A stretch of DNA of 64,000 nucleotides. It comes from Ahrensia marina. GTDB lineage: Bacteria > Pseudomonadota > Alphaproteobacteria > Rhizobiales > Rhizobiaceae. The translations under genes and the position numbers were made by a program. Every line of letters starts with the position of its first letter. The stretch's first letter is position 1. The notes beneath the pieces are model-generated. The model saw only the letters and a program-made list of their open reading frames with translations. It did no database searches and had not been told where the DNA came from. Location: NCBI RefSeq assembly GCF_001293565.1, contig NZ_JXMU01000011.1, forward strand, positions 62,001-126,000. Reading direction: 5' to 3'. Below are positions 9,460-17,305 of this stretch, in pieces.

Positions 9460-10959
9460 TTAAATGTCGAATGATACGCCTTGTGCGAGCGGCAGTTTAG
9501 CTGAGTAATTCACGGTAGATGTCTGGCGGCGCATATAGCCTTTCCAGGCATCCGATCCGCTCTCACGCCCGCCGCCTGTCTCTTTTTCGCCGCCAAAAGC
9601 GCCGCCAATCTCGGCGCCTGACGGGCCGATATTGACATTGGCGATACCGCAGTCTGAACCGGTTGCGGATAGGAATGTTTCCGCCTCGCGCATATTGAGA
9701 GTGAAAATACAGGATGAAAGACCCTGTGGCACATCGTTTTGCATTGCGATTGCTTCATCCAATGTGTCGTATTCCATGACATAGAGAATTGGCACAAAGG
9801 TTTCGGTTTTCACTGTATCGCTTTGGCTTGGCATTTCGACCAAAGCGGGCGCTGCGTATGCACCTGCCGGTACGCCTTGCGTTACCGGTTCGCCGCCATG
9901 AACAGTTCCACCTTCAGCTATGGCATTTTCAAGTGCATTTTGCATCGCTGACAATGCGTCCTCGTCTATCAACGGACCAACCAGCGTGTTTTTGTTTCGC
10001 GGATCGCCAACAGAAAGGCTGCTATAGGCGGCCTTCAACTTCTCCACGAGTTCCGACTTAATTGATTTGTGCACGATCAAACGGCGCAATGAAGTACAGC
10101 GCTGTCCGGCTGTGCCGACAGCAGAAAAGACTATGCCGCGCACGGCCATTTCCAGATCAGCGGACGGCGCGACAATCATCGCATTATTGCCGCCAAGCTC
10201 GAGAATGGAGCGTCCCCAGCGGGCAGCGACTTTTGGCCCGACAATGCTGCCCATACGGGTTGAACCGGTAGCTGAGACAATCGGCACATCTTTGCTTTCC
10301 ACCAATGCGGCACCAATATCAGCCCCGCCAATGAGTAATTGGTGCAGGTCATCCGGTGCATCAGCCCCAAAGCGGGCAATGGCACGCTCAAGAATTTTGG
10401 CACACGCCATAGCTGTCAGGGGTGTTTTTTCAGACGGTTTCCAAATGACCGGATTGCCGCAAATGAGGGCAAGGGCAGTGTTCCACGACCAGACGGCAAC
10501 CGGAAAGTTGAAGGCGGAAATAACGCCGCATGGTCCCATCGGATGCCATGTCTCCGACATTTTATGGCCGGGCCGCTCAGAAGCAATAGTAAGGCCGTAT
10601 AGCTGGCGTGACTGCCCCACGGCAAAGTCACAAATATCGATCATCTCCTGTACTTCGCCCAAGCCTTCAGAAGTGATTTTGCCGGCTTCCAAGGTGACCA
10701 AAGCACCAAGCGCATCTTTTGATGTGCGTAACTCTTCACCGAGCAAACGCACCAATTCACCGCGGCGGGGCGCAGGCAATGTGCGCCATGCTTTGAATGC
10801 TGCCTGGGATTTTGCGATGATCGCCGGCACGTCCGCGAGCGTAGTTTCGTGTACTTTTGCAACTTCTGCGCCATCAATGGGGGAGGTCACAACATGTGTG
10901 CCGCCTGTCAGTTCAGCGTCTGTAAAACCAAGGTTTTTCAATACTGTGGTATGATCCAT
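9460..10959 (-). CDS. amaB: L-piperidine-6-carboxylate / alpha-aminoadipate semialdehyde dehydrogenase (ALDH7 family)
   Basis: NAD(P)+-dependent aldehyde dehydrogenase, 499 residues, oxidising alpha-aminoadipic semialdehyde (P6C) to 2-aminoadipate. The general base E254 sits in ELGGNNA, typical of ALDH7 rather than the usual ELGGKN, and the catalytic cysteine is C288 in GQRCTS. A good AGGAGAG ribosome site precedes the ATG. Its place between the aminotransferase gene and hglS fits the lysine route. Confidence 0.9.
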   Translation of the reverse strand: MDHTTVLKNLGFTDAELTGGTHVVTSPIDGAEVAKVHETTLADVPAIIAKSQAAFKAWRTLPAPRRGELVRLLGEELRTSKDALGALVTLEAGKITSEGLGEVQEMIDICDFAVGQSRQLYGLTIASERPGHKMSETWHPMGPCGVISAFNFPVAVWSWNTALALICGNPVIWKPSEKTPLTAMACAKILERAIARFGADAPDDLHQLLIGGADIGAALVESKDVPIVSATGSTRMGSIVGPKVAARWGRSILELGGNNAMIVAPSADLEMAVRGIVFSAVGTAGQRCTSLRRLIVHKSIKSELVEKLKAAYSSLSVGDPRNKNTLVGPLIDEDALSAMQNALENAIAEGGTVHGGEPVTQGVPAGAYAAPALVEMPSQSDTVKTETFVPILYVMEYDTLDEAIAMQNDVPQGLSSCIFTLNMREAETFLSATGSDCGIANVNIGPSGAEIGGAFGGEKETGGGRESGSDAWKGYMRRQTSTVNYSAKLPLAQGVSFDI

Positions 10960-10986
10960 GATTACTCTCCTAGATAAGGGCGCTTG

Positions 10987-12168
10987 TCAGCGTAGTTTTT
11001 TGAGGGCGTCGGCTATGCGCGACAAACCATTGTTGAGATCGCTTTGGCTGTAAGCGAAAGAAATGCGGGCATGTCCGGCCAGCCCGAAGGCTGACCCTGG
11101 AACAATGGCGATATGTGCTTTTTCGAGCAGCCAGTTGCAGGCGTCGCTGCAGCTCTTAAAACCGCCTTTGGCCATCATTTCCTCGATGTTGGGAAAAACA
11201 TAAAATGCACCGTCAGGTTCAGGGCATGTGATGCCTGTCATAGCGTTTAATCCGGCAACCACCAATTTGCGCCGTGTATCGAAGTCTTGCAGGCGGTCTG
11301 TCAGTAATTGTCTATCGCCGGTTAGGGCAGCCAGTGCTGCCGCTTGGCTGATCGAACATGCGCCGGAGGTGACTTGCCCTTGAACGGCTGTCATGGCGCG
11401 GATCAAAGGCGCTGGCCCCACGCCCCATCCAATACGCCAGCCGGTCATGGCCCATGCTTTTGAAACACCATTGACGATCAAGGTGCGGTTTGCCAGTTCC
11501 GGTGCTGCGGCTGCAAAACTGACAAATGGCGCATAGCTTAGATGTTCGTAGATTTCATCGGCCAGCACCCAAACATGCGGATGGTTTTGCAAGACAGCGG
11601 CAAGGGCGCGAATTTCAGTTTTTGTATAAATGGCACCGGACGGATTGGACGGTGAATTGAGCATCAACCACCGCGTTTTATGTGTGATTGCCTCTTCCAA
11701 CGATGCAGGTGTTATTTTGAAGCCTTGAGCCATCGGGCAGGGCACCGTAATGGCTTTCCCGCCCGCCATTGCAACTATATCGGAATATGAGGTCCAATAG
11801 GGTGTTGGAATAATAGCTTCATCACCTTCATCCAATGTGGCAAGCATGGCATTGGCCAACACCTGCTTGGCACCGGTGGACACGATTACCTGATCGCGGG
11901 AGGCATTGTTTTGCCTTGCAATTTCATCGCGTAGTTCATTTGTTCCGGCTGTTGCCGTGTAGCCGGTTTGTCCGGCGAGAGCGGCATTATGGGCGGCTTG
12001 AATCACAAAGTCAGGCGTAGGGAAGTCCGGTGCGCCGGTTGATAAGGCAATGACATCGGTTCCGTTGCTACGCATCTGAGCGGCCGTTTCGGAGATTTGT
12101 ACAATCTGCGAAATCTCTATGCCGTTTATGCGTTTTGCGCGTTGGAACGCACTTACACTATCCAGCAT
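10987..12168 (-). CDS. Class I aminotransferase, probably 2-aminoadipate transaminase
   Basis: PLP fold-type I (AspC-like) aminotransferase of 393 residues. N-P-S-G (NSPSNPSG, 171-178) and the Schiff-base lysine K237 in VSKAWAMTGWRIG are visible, with R-I-S-F near the C-terminus as the carboxylate-binding arginine. The start overlaps the end of the upstream dehydrogenase gene by 11 bp. By sequence alone it is a general aspartate-family enzyme. Its position between P6C dehydrogenase and the 2-oxoadipate enzyme suggests that it converts 2-aminoadipate to 2-oxoadipate. Confidence 0.82.
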   Translation of the reverse strand: MLDSVSAFQRAKRINGIEISQIVQISETAAQMRSNGTDVIALSTGAPDFPTPDFVIQAAHNAALAGQTGYTATAGTNELRDEIARQNNASRDQVIVSTGAKQVLANAMLATLDEGDEAIIPTPYWTSYSDIVAMAGGKAITVPCPMAQGFKITPASLEEAITHKTRWLMLNSPSNPSGAIYTKTEIRALAAVLQNHPHVWVLADEIYEHLSYAPFVSFAAAAPELANRTLIVNGVSKAWAMTGWRIGWGVGPAPLIRAMTAVQGQVTSGACSISQAAALAALTGDRQLLTDRLQDFDTRRKLVVAGLNAMTGITCPEPDGAFYVFPNIEEMMAKGGFKSCSDACNWLLEKAHIAIVPGSAFGLAGHARISFAYSQSDLNNGLSRIADALKKLR

Positions 12169-13213
12169 AGCGCGCCCCGTTGGCTGTTTTTAAAAACGCA
12201 GCCAGCGAAATGTCTTCCTGTTTAAGAAAGCCTTGGTTCGGTAATGCGCCATCGCGCACCATTTCGATAACTGCGACCACCGATGATGCGGTTGTCCAAG
12301 CAATCGCGGTACGGTGTTTACCGGCAATCTCCAGCGGCTTTAAGCCTCGAACAAATTCACGGCGTTCCAGACGTCCTTCAATTGTGCCTTCCGCCGAAAC
12401 ATGAATATAAACGATGTCATCGCTGACCGGCGGCTTGGCATTGACGAGAATTTCACCAGCTTCCTTGCGGCGGTCGCGCATTAATAGTTCATGGAAGAAA
12501 AAGTTCATAAGGTCGACATGGCCGGGGTACCGCATGGTTTTATAATCCATGTTTGGTACTGTTTTGGCGTATGTCTCACACATCGTGCCCAGACCGCCCG
12601 AGGTGGTGAATGCCTCCAGCTCTATGCCGCCGATGACGATTTTCTCAACCCACTCCATCGGGGAAACCCACTTGGTTTCACCGTTTTCGAGCACTTCGCA
12701 ATCATTGAGATATTCATTGACGACACCTTCCGGTGACCAGTTGAAGGAATAGCCCATAAGACCCGTCGGGTTTTGCGGCAGTGCGCCGACACGCATTTTG
12801 CATGAGCGGCATTCGTCGAATTTGGCAATGAGGTCAGCGCCTACAATGCCAACAAAGCCCGGTGCGAGGCCGCATTGCGGTGCCATCAACCCTTGGGACG
12901 TTTGAGAGAGTTTCAAAATTGCTTTGGTTGTCGGCACATCTTCGGTCAGATCAAAATAATGCAAACCCAGATCATGGGCGATTTGGGCAACGCCAATATT
13001 CAGAAAATAAGGAAGGCAAGACAGAACAGCGTCCATATCGGATAGCGCATTTTTAAGCGCTTCCAAGTCAGACACATCCACGGCTTTGGTTTCAAAGGGC
13101 AGGCCCGTAATAGCGCGATTGTCGATACCTGTTACTTTAAAGCCCGTATCATGCAGCAGTTCGCCTGCCAGCGTGCCGACTTTACCCAACCCCAGAATCG
13201 CGATGTTTTGCAT
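12158..13213 (-). CDS. Lysine 6-dehydrogenase / saccharopine dehydrogenase family protein
   Basis: 351-residue NAD(P)-dependent dehydrogenase with an N-terminal Rossmann fold (GLGKVG, residues 8-13) and a saccharopine-dehydrogenase C-terminal domain (NPTGLMGYSFNWSPEGVVNEY region). Either it oxidises lysine directly to allysine/P6C (lysine 6-dehydrogenase) or it cleaves saccharopine. No lysine-ketoglutarate reductase lies nearby, and the length fits lysine 6-dehydrogenase. A longer frame starts at 13255, but the ATG at 13213 has GGAAGAG in front and gives a standard Rossmann N-terminus. It is the first gene of the operon. Confidence 0.82.
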   Translation of the reverse strand: MQNIAILGLGKVGTLAGELLHDTGFKVTGIDNRAITGLPFETKAVDVSDLEALKNALSDMDAVLSCLPYFLNIGVAQIAHDLGLHYFDLTEDVPTTKAILKLSQTSQGLMAPQCGLAPGFVGIVGADLIAKFDECRSCKMRVGALPQNPTGLMGYSFNWSPEGVVNEYLNDCEVLENGETKWVSPMEWVEKIVIGGIELEAFTTSGGLGTMCETYAKTVPNMDYKTMRYPGHVDLMNFFFHELLMRDRRKEAGEILVNAKPPVSDDIVYIHVSAEGTIEGRLERREFVRGLKPLEIAGKHRTAIAWTTASSVVAVIEMVRDGALPNQGFLKQEDISLAAFLKTANGARYAG

Positions 13214-13260
13214 GTGAACTCTTCCCTGTTTGGCAAGATCGTAAGCACAATTCACATTGC

Positions 13261-13287
13261 AATAAATATCTGCGATATGTATTTATT
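13261..13287. promoter_or_regulatory. Palindromic candidate LysR operator in the lysine-operon divergent promoter
   Basis: An AT-rich interrupted palindrome between the divergent dehydrogenase and LysR genes. The outer arms AATAAATA and TATTTATT flank the inner repeat ATATC-TGC-GATAT, whose three-base spacer keeps it symmetrical. LysR regulators usually bind such dyads in the shared intergenic region. Function is inferred from position and symmetry only. Confidence 0.45.
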
Positions 13288-13312
13288 CATTCACAAAACG
13301 AATGGGTTATTC

Positions 13313-14215
13313 ATGGCACAATCCGAGCGCCTACCGACACTTGCTGTATTGAGATGCTTTGAAGCCTCTGCCAAGCAGGAGAGTTTTACCGCTGCGGCAG
13401 AAGAGCTGGGGCTGACGCAAAGCGCGGTTAGCCGGCAGGTAAAAGAACTGGAAGATCAAATCGGCGCGCCTTTGTTTCGGCGCGAAGGCCGCGGTGTACG
13501 ATTAACCGGCGCAGGGCGGGCACTGGCTGATGCCGTGTGTGATGATTTGGAGCGGCTTCGCCGGACGGTGCGCCATGCTGTTGCCGCTGGAACTGGGCCG
13601 CAAGTTTTGGCAATTGCCGCACCGCCGACATTTGCGGCACGCTGGTTAGTGCCCCGATTGCCGGAATTTCGCAATATGCATAACGGGTTGGAAATGGTGG
13701 TGTATAGCCGTTCCGAGCCATTTGATTTACATAAAGAACAAATCGATGTTGCGGTTCATTTTGGCGGGTGGGACTGGCCGGGCGCCCAGCTTTCTCCTCT
13801 ATGTCCGGAAACACTGGTTGCTGTTGCTGCGCCTGATCTGGTTGCACGCTATGATGTGTCAGAACCGATGGATGTGCTGAACATGCCGCTTTTGCATTTA
13901 TCTTCACGGGGTCATTTGTGGGAAGAGTTTGCGCTAAGCGTGGGCGAAAACGGGTCAACACTACGCAGGGGAAGCACTTTCGATCAATTCAGTCTTGTTA
14001 TCTCTGCCGTACTTGTCGGAATGGGCGCGGCGATTTTACCAACCTATCTGATTGAACCCGAACTCAATGACGGCCAGCTAATCCAGTTGGCAGATGTGAC
14101 AACCGACACAGCGAAAAGTTATTTTGTAGCAACGCCTATGGGGCAAAATCTGCCACTTTCAGCTTCATTTACTAGCTGGCTTCGCAAGCAAGTGGTTCAA
14201 CCTCGTGCATTCTAA
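13313..14215 (+). CDS. LysR-family transcriptional regulator (GcvA-like) of the lysine operon
   Basis: 300-residue LysR-type regulator with an N-terminal winged helix (about 7-64; LTQSAVSRQVKELE recognition helix) and a periplasmic-binding-like effector domain. An upstream in-frame start at 13151 exists, but the ATG at 13313 gives the family's usual length and N-terminus. It is divergent from the lysine catabolic operon across about 100 bp containing a long dyad, so it probably controls that operon, with lysine or a pathway intermediate as effector. Confidence 0.86.
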   Translation: MAQSERLPTLAVLRCFEASAKQESFTAAAEELGLTQSAVSRQVKELEDQIGAPLFRREGRGVRLTGAGRALADAVCDDLERLRRTVRHAVAAGTGPQVLAIAAPPTFAARWLVPRLPEFRNMHNGLEMVVYSRSEPFDLHKEQIDVAVHFGGWDWPGAQLSPLCPETLVAVAAPDLVARYDVSEPMDVLNMPLLHLSSRGHLWEEFALSVGENGSTLRRGSTFDQFSLVISAVLVGMGAAILPTYLIEPELNDGQLIQLADVTTDTAKSYFVATPMGQNLPLSASFTSWLRKQVVQPRAF

Positions 14216-14256
14216 CTGCCGACTATTGAATACTAAGTGTCTGTTTTATAATGCTA

Positions 14257-14280
14257 TTGATCAATCGATGTTGTGATCAA
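14257..14280. promoter_or_regulatory. Inverted repeat upstream of the copper-type operon
   Basis: TTGATCA and TGATCAA form a perfect 7-bp inverted repeat with a 10-bp spacer, 70-90 bp before the first gene of the cysteine/histidine-rich-protein operon. It could be an operator; no T-run follows, so a terminator for the LysR gene is less likely. Confidence 0.3.
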
Positions 14281-14348
14281 ACAAATGTGTTTTCGCCTGT
14301 GACCTGATGTCTCTGGAAAACTTCAAAGGGGCGGTGTATGAGAGGAAT

Positions 14349-14678
14349 ATGCGTGGTTTTGTAGCTACATTGATGGTTCTGGTTTTAACAATGGCATTAT
14401 TGCCGTTGCAAATGCCGTTCGCCCAACACAATGAGCCTAGCCATGCTGCAACGATTCTCAGTGACGCTGGCATGCAGAATATAGAGTCTGGTTGTTGTGA
14501 TATGCCGATGAATGCTATGCATCACGCCGGTGCCCACTGCTTTTTGGATTGTCCAGTATTTGCTTATCATTCTGGCATCTATTTTGATGCTCATGCGGTC
14601 CGATATCCAAATGTCGCAAATGACCGTCTCGTTTCAGAAACGGCCTCCGCACATTTTAGACCCCCAATTTTCATTTAA
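14349..14678 (+). CDS. Small exported Cys/His/Met-rich protein
   Basis: About 109 residues. A strong signal peptide (MRGFVATLMVLVLTMALLP onward) precedes a short mature part rich in potential metal ligands, including the clusters GCCDMPM and MHHAGAHCF with DC shortly after. I do not recognise a family. The first gene of an operon with a DUF411 protein and L,D-transpeptidases, it may bind copper in the periplasm or be a regulatory small protein of CopL type. A longer frame starts at 14307; the signal peptide argues for 14349, although AGAGGA lies very close to that ATG. Confidence 0.55.
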   Translation: MRGFVATLMVLVLTMALLPLQMPFAQHNEPSHAATILSDAGMQNIESGCCDMPMNAMHHAGAHCFLDCPVFAYHSGIYFDAHAVRYPNVANDRLVSETASAHFRPPIFI

Positions 14679-14735
14679 TCAGATTTTAGCGCCGATAGCG
14701 GCGCTACATCCGATTTTTGAAATAGAGGGTAAGTC

Positions 14736-15290
14736 ATGCTTACAAGACGTTATTTATTGCTTGGTTTAACAACCATAGCATTTTCACCCGCATTGCCGAC
14801 TTGGGCACATAAGATAGTAAAGCTCAGTCGGGAATTTCACCCGCAAACCGTAGCCTTTTCAGGTTATGCGCCGGGCACGATTATTGTCGATCCGCACAAT
14901 TATTTTCTGTACCTGCAACTTCGTGGCGGTAAGGCCCGCCGCTATGGTGTGGGTGTTGGCAAGGCCGGGTTGGCTTTTCGAGGAATAGCATCCGTTGGCC
15001 GAAAAGCGAAGTGGCCACGGTGGACACCCACAAAGAACATGATTCGCCGTGAACCTTCGAAATACGCCAAGTTTGCAGGTGGCGTACCAGGCGGGCCCGG
15101 CAATCCGCTGGGCGCACGCGCGCTTTATCTTTACCGCAACAATCGCGATACGCTTTACCGTATTCATGGCACCACCGATCCTTCTTCCATTGGGCGATCA
15201 GTTTCAAACGGCTGTATTCGTATGGTCAATGAACATGTCGAAGATTTATACGAACGTGTTCCGGTGGGTACAAAGGTGGTTGTCATATGA
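14736..15290 (+). CDS. L,D-transpeptidase (YkuD domain)
   Basis: 184-residue exported peptidoglycan cross-linking enzyme forming 3-3 bonds or attaching proteins. A short N-terminal signal with twin arginines (TRRYLLLGL) is followed by the YkuD domain. The catalytic motif is H144-G-T ... S-x-G-C160-I-R-M. Its stop overlaps the next gene as ATGA. It is the first of two L,D-transpeptidases in this operon. Copper ions are known to inhibit these cysteine enzymes, which may explain the linkage with metal-related genes. Confidence 0.88.
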   Translation: MLTRRYLLLGLTTIAFSPALPTWAHKIVKLSREFHPQTVAFSGYAPGTIIVDPHNYFLYLQLRGGKARRYGVGVGKAGLAFRGIASVGRKAKWPRWTPTKNMIRREPSKYAKFAGGVPGGPGNPLGARALYLYRNNRDTLYRIHGTTDPSSIGRSVSNGCIRMVNEHVEDLYERVPVGTKVVVI

Positions 15291-15592
15291 ACGGACCCTC
15301 AGAAAACAAATTATCGCCATATAGTTCTACCAAGGATGCTTATGCGCTCAATGAAACCAATAACACGCGAGCAGTAAAACACCGTAAAGCCATGAATAAG
15401 TTGATGATTGCATGTTGTGTACCGATGATTGTCGGTGGCGCAATTGTCTTCTTTTCAATTCCCGAGGGTCAAAGCCTAGGCACAAAACTGGCTGCTTTAG
15501 CACCAATCTCAGGCTGTTTTGTGATGCATTTTATCATGCACAAATTCATGAATAGGGCATGCTGCTCAAGCGTTAAAAAGGAAGAAAAATGA
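15287..15592 (+). CDS. Small membrane protein of the copper-type operon
   Basis: 101 residues with a polar N-terminal 35 residues and two hydrophobic segments (about 39-58 and 67-85), ending in an H-F-I-M-H-x-F-M-x-x-A-C-C stretch. The layout resembles DUF2933-type small membrane proteins of copper operons, but I cannot confirm membership. It overlaps both neighbours by 4 bp (ATGA), so it is translated as part of the same unit. Confidence 0.65.
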   Translation: MNGPSENKLSPYSSTKDAYALNETNNTRAVKHRKAMNKLMIACCVPMIVGGAIVFFSIPEGQSLGTKLAALAPISGCFVMHFIMHKFMNRACCSSVKKEEK

Positions 15593-16077
15593 GAAATTCA
15601 AAGAACATCGCAATTTTGGCTTCTATGGTCATGACAACTCTGCCGTTGGGCGCCATATCGCATGCTGCCAGTGAAAATGATGACCGGACCATGACTGTCT
15701 TTAAGACACCGTGGTGTGGTTGCTGCGAAAGCTGGGTCGATGCGATGAAAGAGGCTGGTTACAAAGTTGAAGTAAATGATCTTGAGGATTTATCCCAGAT
15801 CAAGAAGCAAGCCGGTATCACAACGGATTTGGAAGCATGTCACACTGCGGTTCTTGGCGGCGAAAGGAAATATGTTCTGGAAGGGCATGTTCCGCTTGCA
15901 GCAATAGAAAAACTTCATTCTGAACGGCCGGAGATCAAAGGTATTTCAACACCGGGAATGCCGATGGGCTCTTTGGGAATGGGTGATGATGAAAATGCCC
16001 GATATACTGTGTATGCTTTCACCAACCGTTCGGGTGAGCAACCCACAGTGTTTTTTGAAGCTGGTAAGGATCAATGA
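15589..16077 (+). CDS. DUF411 periplasmic metal-binding protein
   Basis: 162 residues with a signal peptide (cleavage near 26) and a thioredoxin-like DUF411 domain starting TVFKTPWCGCCESW. Cysteines C43, C45 and C46 plus C84 (EACHTAV) are the likely metal ligands. DUF411 proteins are repeatedly encoded beside copper and silver resistance genes. The start overlaps the upstream small membrane gene and the end overlaps the second L,D-transpeptidase gene, each by ATGA. Confidence 0.88.
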   Translation: MRNSKNIAILASMVMTTLPLGAISHAASENDDRTMTVFKTPWCGCCESWVDAMKEAGYKVEVNDLEDLSQIKKQAGITTDLEACHTAVLGGERKYVLEGHVPLAAIEKLHSERPEIKGISTPGMPMGSLGMGDDENARYTVYAFTNRSGEQPTVFFEAGKDQ

Positions 16078-16763
16078 GTTATAACTTTAAACCTGTTCAA
16101 AGACGGAAATTTTTGACCGGATCGGCAAGCCTATTGGGGCTTGCCGTTACCGGATGTTCAACCATTGACACATTGAATCCGGTGCCTGAGGCGCCGAAAA
16201 CACCTTCTATCGCGCCAAGTTATGTTGCAGCTTATGGCCCTATGCCGCAAGAACGGTTTCCAGTCCCGGCCGTTGATCTGGAAAAAGTGCCACAGCAGTT
16301 CTGGCGCCGTCAGGTTGATTATACGACGCCATATCCGGTCGGTACGATCATTGTCGATACAAGTTCCTTCTTTCTTTATCTTGTTCAAGAGGGCGGCAAA
16401 GCGATGCGCTACGGCGTTGGTTTGGGCCGTGCCGGTTTTTCATGGTCAGGTGAGGGGCGAATTGCTTGGAAGCAGGAATGGCCTAAATGGACACCGCCTG
16501 CTGAAATGATTGCCCGTGAGCCGGAACTTGAAAAGTGGAGCGCGGAGAACGGCGGCATGCCGCCCGGACTAGATAATCCGCTGGGTGCTCGGGCGCTTTA
16601 TATCTTCCAGGGGAATGTGGACACACTTTACCGAATACATGGTTCTCCAGAATACTGGACAATCGGTAAGGCTGTTTCCAGTGGCTGTGTAAGGTTGATG
16701 AATCAGGATATTATTGACCTTTATTCGCGTGTGCCAAAAGGGTCGGTACTAATTGTTACCTGA
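16074..16763 (+). CDS. L,D-transpeptidase, Tat-type lipoprotein
   Basis: 229-residue YkuD-domain enzyme. The N-terminus carries a twin-arginine-like signal (QRRKFLTG) ending in a lipobox with C28 (AVTGC), so it is probably a Tat-exported lipoprotein. The catalytic centre is R-I-H-G followed by S-S-G-C205-V-R-L-M. It is a clear paralogue of the enzyme at 14736, sharing the KW/EWPKWTP and DNPLGARALY segments. It overlaps the DUF411 gene by ATGA and abuts the cytochrome gene. Confidence 0.88.
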   Translation: MSYNFKPVQRRKFLTGSASLLGLAVTGCSTIDTLNPVPEAPKTPSIAPSYVAAYGPMPQERFPVPAVDLEKVPQQFWRRQVDYTTPYPVGTIIVDTSSFFLYLVQEGGKAMRYGVGLGRAGFSWSGEGRIAWKQEWPKWTPPAEMIAREPELEKWSAENGGMPPGLDNPLGARALYIFQGNVDTLYRIHGSPEYWTIGKAVSSGCVRLMNQDIIDLYSRVPKGSVLIVT

Positions 16764-17246
16764 TTGTTTCTACCCGTGAAAAGACGACAGTTCTTGATTC
16801 TCGCGGGCAGTCTGTCGCTTCTTCTAGTGGGCATTGCAATTGTCAGGCTGCACCAACTTGAAGAGCAGCCGGTTGCTATTTTACGACCGGATGATGCTGC
16901 TTATGTTTCTGAGGGAAAAGTAGTTTACGCTGAGAATTGCACGTCATGCCACGGCGCGAAATTAGAAGGGCAGGTTGCGGATTGGAAAAGTCCGGATGCG
17001 AACGGAAGGCTGCCCGCGCCACCTCATGATGATACCGGCCATACGTGGCATCACCCAGATAAGACATTATTTGATATTACTAAATTTGGCGTCGCTAAAG
17101 CGGCGAATCTGAAGAATTATGATTCGGCTATGCCCGCTTATGAAGGCATTCTTTCGGACCAGCAAATTGTAGCGGTTCTTTCCTATATAAAAAGTACGTG
17201 GCCCGATGATATCCGGCAACGCCACGACATGTTAAACCAGCGCTGA
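16764..17246 (+). CDS. Membrane-anchored c-type cytochrome
   Basis: 160 residues with one N-terminal membrane anchor (about 9-28) and a class I cytochrome c domain. The haem site is CTSCH (59-63), and the axial methionine is probably in SAMPAYEG. Start uncertain: TTG at 16764 directly after the L,D-transpeptidase stop, or GTG at 16776. It is the last gene of the operon. A role in periplasmic copper oxidation or electron transfer is an inference from context. Confidence 0.82.
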   Translation: MFLPVKRRQFLILAGSLSLLLVGIAIVRLHQLEEQPVAILRPDDAAYVSEGKVVYAENCTSCHGAKLEGQVADWKSPDANGRLPAPPHDDTGHTWHHPDKTLFDITKFGVAKAANLKNYDSAMPAYEGILSDQQIVAVLSYIKSTWPDDIRQRHDMLNQR

Positions 17247-17305
17247 CGCGCTACACCTGTGCGAAGCGCCGCTTAGGAAATAAACGCTATCAATGCCTTA
17301 TTGGC

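Noticed and set aside
10067-10954. Long plus-strand frame (295 codons) opposite the ALDH gene
   Set aside because: It lies wholly within a well-supported ALDH7 gene, has no ribosome site and no recognisable domain; a codon-bias shadow.
17230-17305. Terminator between the cytochrome and YafK-like genes
   Set aside because: AGCGC-TGAC-GCGCT can pair, but no T run follows in either direction.
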